In this document: positions 42,637 to 53,435 of the stretch, one piece after another
How the letters are laid out: each line of letters opens with the position of its first letter
Position numbering within the stretch: position 1 is the first letter of the stretch
Assembly (NCBI GenBank): GCA_035578175.1
Contig: JAQMRL010000002.1
Coordinates: 133,488,171-133,552,170, forward strand
Source: Catonia carolina
Lineage: Eukaryota; Arthropoda; Insecta; Hemiptera; Achilidae
DNA: 64,000 nt
Direction: 5' to 3'
The notes under the pieces: model-generated
What the model saw: the letters and a program-made list of their open reading frames with translations, nothing else
Database searches by the model: none
Told to the model about the DNA's origin: nothing
Position numbers and translations under genes: made by a program

Positions 42637-43245
42637 TATTAAAACAGTTTAAATACGCTAAATAAATCAAATTAGTAACCTTAAATTTTTTTTACTTATT
42701 CTGTTAAACCACATACTTGTGTCTAAGTTTTTATTCTTAGTCATATACCTATTATTTGTTGAGCATGAATGCACAAAATATAAGATATGAAATATCATCG
42801 CAATTTATCTTTTTATATTTTGTTGATCTTGCATCAAACAAAATTGGTGTTGTTTCATTTTGTCAAAACTCAGACATCGTTAATTTCTAAAGAAATATTT
42901 AAGATTCTGTAACGGACTGAATTGATTTGTGCTCTTCGTGATCTAAGATCGTTATATTTAATGTTATAAGATTACAAATGTTTAATATTAATTCATTCTA
43001 CTTAAAATCATGTAATAGTATTAATTTTAAATGTTCCTTGTAAATCACTTCCTTGTTTTGTTGCTCGTTTTTTCACCCAATTCTACAGTTCAATCTTCAA
43101 TTAATCTCTACAGTGTTTTTGACACATCCATATATCAATGTATAATATTTTGTTAAAATATCAATCAAACATTTTTATTTATACTAAAGTGGTTTTTGAT
43201 ATGTTTATTTAATGTCTGAGAAGTGAAAATAACATCACAGGTATG
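42637..43245 (+). repeat. right part of ~600-bp dispersed repeat
   Basis: Matches 50786-51350 in the same orientation with scattered changes. Shared words include CATCGCAATTTATCTT, TATATTTTGTTGAT, TGTCAAAACTC, TCGTTAATTT, AATGTTAT then AGATTACAAATGTTTAATAT, ACTTAAAATCATGTAATAG and CTCTACAGT. The missing left end is at 33085-33163. No protein, TIR or tRNA box was recognised. Confidence 0.7.
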
Positions 43246-45668
43246 ACGAAAGCACAAAAGAAGTTTGTACCAGTCTACGACAAGAAAAAATACAGAAGAT
43301 AACAGAAATCTAATATTCTCCTTTGCCCCAGGCCGCGCTTGCCATGTATCTTTCCCTGAATGATGGACTAAAGTAGGGCTAATTTTCTACTATTTCTTCA
43401 AGGTATATTGCAGCTAAGGAATCTTGATGGTATTTAAGAATTCTTTACAATAGTTCATTCTTTAAAAGAATTCGACATTGGTTCATTGTGGTTGTTCCAT
43501 GATATCCGCAGGATTTGACGATACAATTACATTTCAAAAGATTAATTTATAATTGTAATGAATACCAAACTGTGAACACTATTTTTTTACAAGTATCTCC
43601 TTGGAGATCTTTCTATAATAACTAACTTTTAACCAATGTAGGCCTATTTACTGTTCTTTTAGAGAAAATAATATAGATAAATGCATAAAAAAGTAAATTT
43701 TTTATATATCTACGATTAGCTTTAGCCCTAGAGCTGGCAATCGTCGGTTTTAAGACGATGGTACCGCTTCCTGAACCGGTCCCGTCGCTAAATCAGATTT
43801 GCTTCATAGCATTGCAATGTCGTCGTTTTAGTTTTAAATTCATTTACAGATAGCGTTGCTGTTTTGTACAAAAGTTTAGTAATGTATATAAAGTAAATTT
43901 TTACGTATAATAGCCTACAATAGTTTTAGTGGCATATTCTGCCTGTGTTTCTCTGTTTAAATCATGATACCAAACTGTGAACACTATTTTTAATTTTTAA
44001 ACATTATTTCTTAGTTTACATGATGGGTTTTTGTATATATATTTCCTTCAGTTTCTAACATTGAATCGTTCTTTTGGTTTTATTTTGAAATAAACATATA
44101 AGTTACGATTTGTAGGTAATGAATTTTGAAAGTAGAGCATAAGAAAGTTTTAAACAGTAGTGTCATCTAAAATTTTAGAAAAATATTTGTCTAAAAATTA
44201 TTTTCAAATAGCTTCAGCATCCCTAACTGTCAGATTAAAATTTTAATAATGTATTTATTCTATTTTCCTAAGTTTTCTTGTTATTTTGATACGTAACGTG
44301 ATAAGGTTTGTGATTTATAACTTTTATTTTAATAATTTCTTTACTGTTTGGTGACCCATATGCTAGAATTTCTCTGCCGGTTTTGAAAAATGTTTTTGCC
44401 GGCTATAGGATTAAAGATCTAGTCAAAAATTTTTCGATGATTTCAAAAATTATACATAATAACAGAGAGCTTTCTTCGGTTCAATAAGAAAAAATACTAT
44501 TGATTACTGAATAGATCTTGATGTTATTTTTTTTATAAAATTTTGAAATCCTACACTTTCTTTAAAGGAAATATGTCTACAAGATTGTACCATAAATAAT
44601 AACCACAGAGAAGTTAATTTTGATCTTAAGGTTTTTTTTATATAGTCTATAAAGGTAGTATATTATTACGTATAAGAATTTAGGTACTTATAAAAAATGA
44701 AAGGTTTGAACGATTACAATCATCTGTCTACTAATTTTAATTCACTAATCTACAATTTGGTGTAATGGGAGTTATTAAATAGCAGACGTTTGAAGAACAA
44801 AAATTACACAAGATAAATTACGTAGGATTATAGGAAACAAGGTTCATAATACATAGTGATTAAAATGGTACTCTGAAGGTGCATAGCTAATCTTTGCTTA
44901 CGTTTCAATCTAGAAGAATGCAGAAATATGGTACACAATAATTGACTGGTTTAATATTGCAAAATATTTAAGAAATTAATAACATATATTCCTTTAAAAA
45001 TAGTAGAACATCATTAGTAAGAATTTAAATAACATGCAAGATTTATTTACTGTGTACACTTTAAAGGAATGCTGCACCAACTAAGTCTACTTATTAATAT
45101 TATAATTTCACTATACTACTCTGATGTTATCTAACCTTAATAATGTTATTCTATAATAAATTTTTTTAATTTTTTCTTTTTGGGTTTTGCCCGCGAGCTA
45201 TTGTATAGTAGTTATGGATAGCATAAGCATATCACATTGCATGCACGAACTTACTCGATAGACCGACCTTAGCTGCCTATTTTATGTTGTGAAATAATTT
45301 TATTCAGTGTTGACCACAGCTATTTCCTAAATGAACTTCTATTGGAACGCCCCACCCTTTATATACTGATATTTTAGTTATCAACTTATAAGGTTTTGCC
45401 TTGTTTTCTTATTTTAATCTTTCTGATTTGAATATTTTATAATACGTACATACTTATTTTCTATGACACGTAAGTAGAATTATGAAATAATACTTTCTGG
45501 CAATGCGTGCTTGCGAAGTCGTCTACCCCACGTACAGAGGTTATTAGCCTATAGTATGTTAAAAAACTAAAGGTTAATGTTTCTCCATATTTCCTCTAGA
45601 TGAAAATGACTTTAGTCAGTGGTTTCTCTATAACCTAATTTTATAACATACACAAATTTGTAATTTTC
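43246..45668. other. AT-rich interval with a spaced direct repeat
   Basis: About 2.4 kb without recognisable coding content. A 25-base direct repeat (starting ATACCAAACTGTGAACACTA) occurs at 43562-43586 and 43967-43991, 405 bases apart. TAAATTTTT-containing words recur between the copies. Confidence 0.4.
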
Positions 45669-45669
45669 A

Positions 45670-46070
45670 GATGACAATAGGATTTGCAGTTGATGTGACC
45701 CTTCGAGAACTTGACACAAAGGAATTTCGTAATCAAACCCGCAGTCTTCAAAAAAGCAAAGAAAAATAGTTTACAAAATATCTGCCGAAAAATCAAAATC
45801 ATGACCATGAAATCATTTTTTTAGCAAAAACAAAATAGACAAAACTTCCCTAAACCAATGATGGAATAAAATAAGTTACACAATTTTAAGAACTTAGGAG
45901 AGATTATCACATAATTATATAACACTAATGAAAACACCACTTGGTAAAACCGAACTTGGGGAAGGAACAACCAGAATGAAGGAAGCTAAGAATTTATCTA
46001 GATTAAAAGAAATATATTTATCAATAATTTCACTATTGTGCACGAGTTCAAGCTATAGTTTACATGAATT
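45670..46070 (+). pseudogene. decayed LINE reverse transcriptase palm region
   Basis: The plus strand reads GFAVDVTLRELDTKEFRNQT, a position matching the RT catalytic motif FADD with one Asp replaced by Val. After a shift it reads KIVYKISAEKSK, the usual KIGLxISxEKTK after the palm, and later FKNLGEIIT, equivalent to FKYLGE. The motif spacing suits a family A LINE, but identity is low and several stops intervene. Confidence 0.5.
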
Positions 46071-46189
46071 GGTCAATCTAGTACATTTTTTAAAAACACC
46101 AGGTCGTCTAGAATTAAAATATCTGGATGTGACTTACAGATTTAAAGGTGTAATCATTTACTTTGTGTAATGCCTTACGATTCTAAAGA

Positions 46190-46672
46190 GTAATTTCTGT
46201 AATTCAGATCTAAACTTTATTATGTTCCGGATATTTCTATAATTTTGAGAAAGCAGGTTCTACAATTTGGGGACTTGGTAACAAATATGTTTTTGGAATA
46301 GCGGTTTTTTAACTCTGTGTAAAGGATTCAAATGCTTGTTTGTGCTACCATAGTTGTGATTTGTTTCGGGAAATTCGCTGTTTTTGTGCACATGTACAAT
46401 TAGTTCCTGGGAATAAAGTTGACGAAAGTATAGTACTTGAAAACCTTGAACAATATTGTTCAGAAGAATAGAGCGGATGCTTTTTGTTGATGATTTGTAA
46501 AATGAACTTTTGAATATTCTCGAGAGTGTTTAAATATGAATGACAAGTACCGCCCCACGCCCAGCATTCCATAACTGATTAAAGATTGGAAATTTGAAAA
46601 ATATATAGAGTTTTTAAGGTACTTTGATCAAGAACTCCTTTTAACTTCTTGAGAAGAAAGATTAATTTCCTG
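46190..46672 (-). pseudogene. LINE RT thumb/C-terminal fragment (family E)
   Basis: The minus strand reads IFLLKKLKGVLDQST, LKNSIYFSNFQSLISYGM, then after a shift CWAWGGTCHSYLNTLENIQK and FILQIINKKHPLYSS. Further on, with shifts, it reads LFQKHICYQVPKL, stop, NLLSQNYRNIRNIIKFRSEL and QKLLFR. This follows the thumb pattern of CR1/jockey-like RTs: L+KL...L+..YF..FQS.L.YG...WGG......L...QK.I.+II. The region between INKKH and LFQKH is not legible. No catalytic part is present. Confidence 0.65.
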
Positions 46673-46689
46673 GATCTTCGAGTTTTAAA

Positions 46690-48283
46690 TTGGAGAGTCA
46701 ATGAACTGACAGATTTTACGGTTGGAAGAAATTAATAAAAGAATGTTAAATCATGTTTTACAACAATTTCAGGTTATCCAAAATTAAGCAAAATATCTCG
46801 GCTGAAAAAAATCTAGCGATTTAAAAAATATGATCGAAATATGGTCTCTTGATAGTTTTAAAACTTAAACATTTACATAAACCGTTAATATTTTCAACTG
46901 AAGAACATCACAGTAAAAATGATTGTAGTGCAGTTTACCTAGTAACATAGTTATGGCCACACAAGCAAAAAAATGTAAACATGATTTAAAGTGGGTATAT
47001 TGTGGAATGACAATAAGGACGACTACATTAAAATAGGTAATAGTTAATTTTTCCGAGAGCACTATGAAGTACAATTTATAGAGCATACACCAACTGAAAT
47101 AAGAGTAATAAAACAACTATACTGACCCCACTATCAAGAATAACGTGAATTTTTCAACGTTCATCCTTACAAAATAAGTAGACTGATACACCACAAAAGT
47201 TTAATATTTAGAACAAAGGTAAATGCAATTTTTGTGCGTAGACAAGAACTTTTCGAAGCACTCTGTAGATAAATTCCATTTTTTATGAATATTGTACGAG
47301 AAAGTTTATTTAAATTGTGTATGTTGGACGTGTGTGAGTGTATGACAGATCATATTTCAGGTGTCCAGTTTGTATAACCTGTGGATAGTCCGAGCAACAT
47401 TGTAATATATTTCCCAGTAAGAATATTGCGCGAGCCCAATCCAGTTTGAATCAGTTGATTGGGAGATCTGTATGTTATATGTTGGCCCAGTTTCAGCCGA
47501 GTATACTAGGCCAAGTTAGTCACTGTCTCACTCTACATTCAAGAAGTCTACATGCTACAGAATATCATAACATAACATAGGTGTGTCTCCGCTGCCATGT
47601 TTATGTGTGGAGTGGGTTGTTCAGTACGCAGATAAAACTCCACCACCGCAATGGTTCAAGTTACACAACGTGTTATTTTTATAAATTAAAAACCCATACG
47701 GTATAAATCTATTTTAACATATAGTGTATGCCGTAAAAATTGGTAACTAATTTTGATTCCCAACACAATTATTTGAAATGCGGTATTTGAGTATCTTTCA
47801 AGAAATATCAGTTATGTAAACGTTTTCCGTATCTAAATAATTATCAAAAAAAATATTAAATAATATTAAATAAAAGATATTAAATAATTTAAAAAAAAAT
47901 TATGATACGGTGTACTAAAATTTTCAGATCTCAGTTAGGAAACTCAGAATATCAACGTATCATTACTCCGCATCATAATTTAGAATATAACTCAGTGTAT
48001 CAACGTTTTTCAAAAGTATGGTTTCAACTTCAATGGCAGGGAGTCAACTACAACTTCTGAAAAATTCTGGTTTACATTTCCAGGTTTAATTTCAACTTCA
48101 ATTATAAGGTTACTAACGTAAGTGTTTTAACTGGAATTGATTAGCACGACAAAAACATTGGAAAATTTACAGCACGAAAATAAACATTGGAGAATTTTCA
48201 ATATGTTGCAGGGAGTGAGAAACCATCTGCTGCAATTGGTCATATAGAGAAAAATACTAGGAGAGAGGAGCGTAGGAAGAATA
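46690..48283. other. no recognised feature
   Basis: About 1.6 kb. It contains a short GC-richer patch at 47540-47670 and otherwise AT-rich sequence. No motif was recognised in any frame. Confidence 0.4.
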
Positions 48284-49241
48284 CGAGGTGTGGCTATTAA
48301 ATAACGAGACTGACGTAAAAAAATTATTTTAATTTTATACATAATCACTTATTGTAACCTTCAATATACACTCCTTCTCTATCTCTACAACGCTCCATAC
48401 GAATTTTCCATTGTTGGGAACAGTGCTGGAAGTCATCTTCTGTCAGCTCCTTCAGGATAAGTGCCGCTCAAAAATGTTTGAAATGAAGCTCGCAAAAATA
48501 TTTGTACTGACATTTTGTACGCGATTGAAAATGACCCAAATTTTTTGGAAACGATAATAACATGTGATGAAACGTGGTTTTTTACTTATGATTCGGAAAC
48601 GAAGCGCCAATCCATGCACTGGAAGAGCCGAACTTCACCGAGAGCCAAAAAAGCTCGAAAGAGCAAGTCAAAATTTAAAGCAATGATAATTGTTTTTTGT
48701 TTTTTGATATCCATGGGATTGTGTACCGTCACTGGGTTCCTGAAGGTCAAACAATTAATCAATATTACTACCTTGTGGTACATTCTAAACTACGTCAAAG
48801 AGTAAGGAAAAAACGCCCCTAAATGTGAAAGAACAAATCACGGGGTCCCACCAAGACAATGCGCCAGCTCATTCCGCGTTATCTGTCAAGAGGTTCCTAG
48901 CCAGGTACAGCATCTCAGTGTTAGAACATCCACCTTATTCACCAGATCTTGTACCATGTGACTTCTGCCATGTTCCCTAAGGTGAAATCTGCATTAAAAG
49001 AGAAATTTGAGTCTTTAAGAGAGATTTGAGTCTGTGGAACCTGTAAAAAAAAGGCGGCGCGTGTTCTGAAGGAGCTGACAGCAGATGACTTCCAGCACTG
49101 TTTCTAACTATGGAAAATTCGCATGGAGCGTAGTAGGGATAGATAAAGAGTGTATATTGAAGGTGACAATAAGTGTTAATGTATAAAATTAAAATAAATA
49201 TTTTTACCACGTCAGTCTCGTTATTTAATACCCACACTTTG
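48284..49241 (+). mobile_element. foldback mariner element, 958 bp, TA-flanked
   Basis: TA at 48282-48283 and 49242-49243 flank termini that both read, outside in, GTGTGG(C/G)TATTAAATAACG then AGACTGACGT. The inverted arms are about 185 bp each (48285-48467 and 49054-49241), far longer than a normal mariner TIR of about 30. The left arm is an inverted copy of the 3' end of the transposase gene, including the antisense of its last codons. The true 5' end and N-terminal half are absent. The element is therefore a palindromic derivative of a mariner. Confidence 0.85.
48515..49190 (+). pseudogene. mariner transposase (DD34D), N-terminally truncated and frameshifted
   Basis: Reading across frames: AIENDPNFLETIITCDETWF (first Asp in TCDETW), SPRAKKARKSKSKFKAMIIV, then a shift, HGIVYRHWVPEGQTINQYYY, a stop, EQITGSHQDNAPAHSALSVK (second Asp in QDNAPAH), HPPYSPDLVPCDF (third Asp, exactly 34 residues after the second), broken sequence, and KELTADDFQHCF..WKIRMER. 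The 34-residue spacing and the HPPYSPDL-x-x-(S/C)D signature define mariner. All three Asp codons remain, but at least three frameshifts, several stops and loss of the DNA-binding half kill it. The ATG-less start at 48515 is only the edge of the homology. Confidence 0.85.
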
Positions 49242-49243
49242 TA

Positions 49244-49616
49244 TCTTAGTTAAAAATAGCCGTAATACTGGTATCATAGCTCTTCTATAGAATTATTTAG
49301 GGCAGTAGTCTGAAGAGTAAGTAGGTTAAGAATTACTGTTATGATCGTCAACCTTTGGTAGCAGCAAGTAGGCCCACCCAAGAAAAAACTAACTAACTTC
49401 TAAGATGAGATCTTCTAAATTTATGCATTTCCAACTGGTCTATCAAATTATAAATTTTTTTCAGTATCTTTTGCTCGTTTTAAATTGCCCGTAAAATTAC
49501 CTAAGTAATTTCATATAAATCTATTGTAAATCTGTTTTTTTAATTATTTGAATGTTTTGCCTGTTTCAGGTTTGTATTACTGTCAAATATGTGAAAAATG
49601 ATGTCATCATATGATA
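49244..49616. other. no recognised feature
   Basis: Short AT-rich spacer between the mariner and the inverted copy of the 9.4-kb repeat. Confidence 0.4.
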
Positions 49617-50090
49617 CTTTTTTCATATAACTTTTATTTAATGCATAATCTGCTGTATAACAAAAAATGCAACTTATCAATATTAGATCTAACACATGAA
49701 CAAATTTTAACCCACTGGTGTAATTAGCAAATTATAACATTAAAAAATATTTTACTGTTCTTAATTATTATTTACAATCAAAATTAGATAAATAGTGTTT
49801 TTTTTTTAAATAATATTATTATTTAATAATAATTAAACATTACCTTCACATTTAGAAATTGTTGTATTAATATAATAACAAATACTAAATTTCAATTGAA
49901 AGTGTCAAAAAAATATATAAAACAAATAACCAAAACCTCCTTTAAAACGAAAAAAAAAACAAAACTAGAAGTAATAAATATGACTCCGAAAAGTATGTAC
50001 ACCGAACTTTACTGAAGATAATTAAAAATGTTCATTCAGTTATGTACAACATTCACACTCAAACACGCCAGTCATCTACAGAATATTAAC
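49617..50090 (-). repeat. second copy of the 406-bp retroposon-like repeat (opposite strand)
   Basis: The reverse complement starts TTAATATTCTGTAGATGACT and runs through the same words as 9445-9850, including AATTATCTTCAGTAAAGTT, TAGATAAATTTTGATTGT-like blocks, CCA(C/G)TGGGTT and GATTATGCATTAAA. It has several insertions of 10-40 bases. No perfect target duplication was seen here. Confidence 0.7.
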
Positions 50091-50141
50091 ATTAATTACA
50101 TTATTTACAATTATTAAAAATCACACTATCAGAATCGCCCT

Positions 50142-50302
50142 TTTTTAACATCCGACTGTTCTGCAATTACTGCTAATGCAGACGGTGAAGGATGAAATGA
50201 TTTTTTGTAACGTATGAAAATATGCCTTGCCTGAATGTGATTCGAACCCAAGACCACATGATGAGAGGCGAGCACGTTACCAACTACGCCAATGCGACCG
50301 GC
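50142..50302 (-). mobile_element. S2 tRNA-derived SINE inserted at a jockey 3' end
   Basis: Minus strand: CCGGTCGCATTGGCGTAGTT head (box A), CTTGGGTTCGAATCAC (box B), then the S2 tail GTCTGCATTAGCAGTAATTG, CAGAACAGTCGGATGTTAAA. The same tail occurs at 56703-56873 and, with a different head, at 57328-57498. It sits directly behind the last codons of a jockey ORF2, replacing its stop. Confidence 0.75.
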
Positions 50303-50640
50303 AGAGAATCGCCCTGGAAGATCCAGTACTGTAGCATGTTTTAGTCTATGAACATCATTGCTGTTGTCTAAGAGATACAGTGCTAAGTGATTTACGTGGT
50401 TGTTTAGACATTTGATGTATTTACGACTGAAACTTCGTATTTCTTCTCGTACCGTATGCACATTCATATCACGATGTATATCGGCTTTGGTAAAATACCC
50501 CGGTGCATTTAGTATGGTCCGCAAAGCTTTTGATTGAAACCGTTTCAGAATTTCAATGTTTGAAGTCAGAGCTGTACCCCATAACTGAACCCTGTAGGTC
50601 CAAACCGGCTTCAGCATGAATTTGTACAAAAGTATTTTGT
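50303..50640 (-). pseudogene. jockey-clade ORF2 C-terminus (J2-like)
   Basis: The minus strand reads YKFMLKPVWTYRVQLWGTAL then TSNIEILKRFQSKALRTILN, APGYFTKADIHRDMNVHTVR, EEIRSFSRKYIKCLNNHVNH, LALYLLDNSNDVHRLKHATV and LDLPGRF. It closely matches the end of J2 (ILKPIWTY..LWGTASNSNIEI; LDNSDTLRRLQRFDPLDLPF). The frame is open over 110 codons and then runs on into the S2 SINE without a stop, giving a chimeric frame to 50129. It is 5'-truncated and lacks the RT core. Confidence 0.85.
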
Positions 50641-50714
50641 TGTCAAACGAAAGCTGGAAATAGAATACTTGGAAAACGAAGTTTTGGATTTTATTTTTAA
50701 ATGAATACTGACTC

Positions 50715-51350
50715 TAAAATTACAGTTTAAAAGTTCACACAATCATACGAGTAAATACACTTAAAATATAATAAATTGCTAACCACAAAGAACAATTTAA
50801 ATACAGCCTTCAATTTATTCTATTATTTATTAACTCCTAAACCTATACCTTGTTGAGTATGAATGTATGATAAGATAATGAAACGTCATCGCAATTTATC
50901 TTATTTCATTTAATATTATATTTATTTATTTATTTATATTTTATATTTTGTTGATATAACACCATACAAAATTAATATGTTATTTTATATATTGTCAAAA
51001 CTCGGTTATCGTTAATTTTTTAAAGCAAAATTTACGATGGCGTAACGAACTGAATAGATATGTGCCCCTCTTGACCTAAGATCGTTAGATTTAATGTTAT
51101 CAGATTACAAATGTTTAATATAAGTTCAGTCAACTTAAAATCATGTAATAGAGATACTGATAAATGTTCCTAGTAAATCACTTTCTCGTTTATTTATTTC
51201 TCCCAATTCCACAGGTTCAATTCTTCAATTAACCTCTACAGTTCTGCCGACACATCCATTTATCAGTCTTCAATATTTTATTAAAATATCAACGAACATA
51301 ATTTATTATTTATAATGAATAATGTTTATCTTATCTCTGAGAGGTGATGT
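50715..51350 (+). repeat. uninterrupted copy of the ~600-bp dispersed repeat
   Basis: Corresponds to 33085-33163 plus 42637-43245. At 50755-50790 it runs through ATACACTTAAAATATAATAA, ATTGCTAACCACAAAGAAC, AATTTAAATAC. This corresponds to the position where the other copy holds the S4/J1/J2 insertions (AATTATTAACCT), so it represents the empty site. Confidence 0.7.
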
Positions 51351-51670
51351 AGTTAACTACTGGGTAAGAACAATGCCAAAAGATTCAGTCTGCTAAAATC
51401 AGAAGTTCAAACAGTGTGCTCAAAGAAGTACTTTTAAGATTGAAAAATTGTGTACTTTATGAAATATCCTTTATTTCTTGGTTGATCTGATACACAATGA
51501 CCATGTATAGCTTTGTACGTAAGCTTCAATTCAAGAAATTTCCGTGGAAACTCTTCTTTTTTTTGAAAACCTTTGTTTTAGTAATAATGTTAACATACGT
51601 AAAATCTTTTGCTACTAATAGCAAAACAAGGCTGTTTTAAGTTTTGGTACTTATTTATCAAAAATATGTG
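51351..51670. other. no recognised feature
   Basis: AT-rich spacer. No similarity to the sequence after 43245. Confidence 0.4.
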
Positions 51671-51681
51671 CAAGGTATTTG

Positions 51682-52078
51682 TTTGCCCAAAACGGGCAGG
51701 CGGAGTGTTATTTTAATTGCGCTCTATCTGTTTGGTCCAGGGCTAAAAAAAATAGTTCTGTTTCTTATCACATTGTCAGCCAGTTATATGACTGAACTAT
51801 TTAAGAACAGAAGAGGTAGAGGTGTAAAAGACACTAGTCAGAGTTATCTCCTCTGAGAGTAATGAATTTCACTATGCAGCCAGACCCTGTGGTGAATGAA
51901 GTGAAGGTGTCATTTGCAGGGTGGAAAGTGAGTGCTTTTAGGAGGGCCTAGCATGCTGATAAGCATACTCTTTCAACTCAGTGAGGAAGGCAATAGTAAA
52001 CCACCTTACTCCTCGTTTTTACTTAGCAAAACCTCTAGAGGTTCAAACCAGTCTTTCGGCTGTTGACCTAAACAACAA
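51682..52078 (+). mobile_element. S4 SINE-like retroposon, copy D, with 11-bp target duplication
   Basis: A perfect 11-base duplication CAAGGTATTTG lies at 51671-51681 and 52079-52089. The copy starts TTTGCCCAAAACGGGCAGGC and ends CTCTAGAGGTTCAAACCAGT, CTTTCGGCTGTTGACCTAAA, CAACAA. Length is 397 bp. It is the best-preserved copy together with B and fixes both ends. A 70-codon open frame within it is incidental. Confidence 0.9.
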
Positions 52079-52449
52079 CAAGGTATTTGAAATAAATTTT
52101 TGACATCATACCTTTTTCCATAGCTCCTCTCTTAGCTCTTAGAAGCTGGCAAGTGAGGTGGGGGTAGTTTCATTATGCAGAAGTAAATAAATAAACAAAG
52201 ATAAAACATATAGTTACTATTTTTATTAAAAATTGAAACTTTGGTATCAAAGTTTATATTTTTTATTCGTTTCTGTCACTTGAAACAAAATACTAAAGGG
52301 ATGATTAATTAGATAAATTGTGCCGTGAATTACATAAAAAAAGTTTATAGCCCATGTGGCACTTCATATTTGTATGTTGGTGTATTTCTACGTACTGTGG
52401 TTTATTTTTAAATTATGTGACTTATTTTCATAATGTGTTTAATTATATC

Positions 52450-53050
52450 TTAATCCTGTAGTAAATTTCTGCTCCATTTTTTCTTTAACCTCCTCTGAGG
52501 AACATCAGGTAGGTTTGACATATGCATTCTTTTAATTAGGTTGTTTTTATATTTGCCAGTTTTTCGGTGAAATCGCCTGTAGAAGTCTGTAATGATAATA
52601 ACATAAGGGATTCGTAAGTCATTGTGTACGGTTTTTTGTTACGCACGTGCCATGAATAGTTTATTGCAATCCTGATTGTCTTAATTTAAGCTTCTGGCAT
52701 AAGAGACAAATTGCTGTTAGCAGTGAAACCATAAATATCTGACAACATAGACTTTAAAAGATACTGGTAGACATAAAGTCTCTGTTTTATTGGTAGGTAC
52801 GAACGTTTTCCAATAAGACCGAATAGAAGATTTTTTCTCCCAGTCAATATCTGCTGTCAAGTTTGATCTGGTTTGACCAGGTTAACCGTTTGTCGAGTGT
52901 AACCCCTAACCATTTTTAACTTGATTTGATTGTAGAGATTTTTATGAAAGTTGGTTGACACGTACCAAGACGGAGAGTAAAGGCAGCGTTTACAGATTTC
53001 ACAAAGTTACCTTTAATTTTTAATTTGAAAGTAAGTAAATAGACGAATAT
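52450..53050 (-). pseudogene. jockey-clade ORF2 fragment, thumb to C-terminus
   Basis: Minus strand: TFKLKIKGNFVKSVNAAFTL, then RLGTCQPTFIKISTIKSS, stop, KWLGVTLDKRLTWSNQIK (thumb motif, compare KYLGMHLDKRLTW of J2), frames broken by stops, RIAINYSWHVRNKKPYTM, and finally NLIKRMHMSNLPDVPQRRLK, KKWSRNLLQD with stop at 52450-52452. The order and spacing match J1/J2, and the RRLKKKWSRNLL ending is diagnostic. There are many frameshifts. It is a separate, older insertion from the one at 53436-54150. Confidence 0.8.
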
Positions 53051-53435
53051 TTTTTTATTTCAAACAGAAGACGTTGATGCCAGATTCAGTTAAATTCTTG
53101 AGCAACATCGAAACATTTTTCAAATATTTTAAAAACTATTCAAACTTTTTCTTAGTTTTTTCTTTTTATTGAATGTACTATACATGATCATTAAGAAGCT
53201 ACTATAAGTGAATGATATAATACAAAATAACATGAAGGAGAGGACTTCCATTAAACCCCTTCCATAAAAAAGCAACTAAAAATACATTTTATGGAATTTA
53301 ACTTTTTTTTATTCTGCATTGTTGTTAAAAGCCATTTGTATTAATAAAATATTTATTCAGTTATTTATTTTTCTTAATTATTATTTTAATTTATGTTTAA
53401 TTATTTTAGTTAATTTTATTTTAGTTTCTGGTTTT

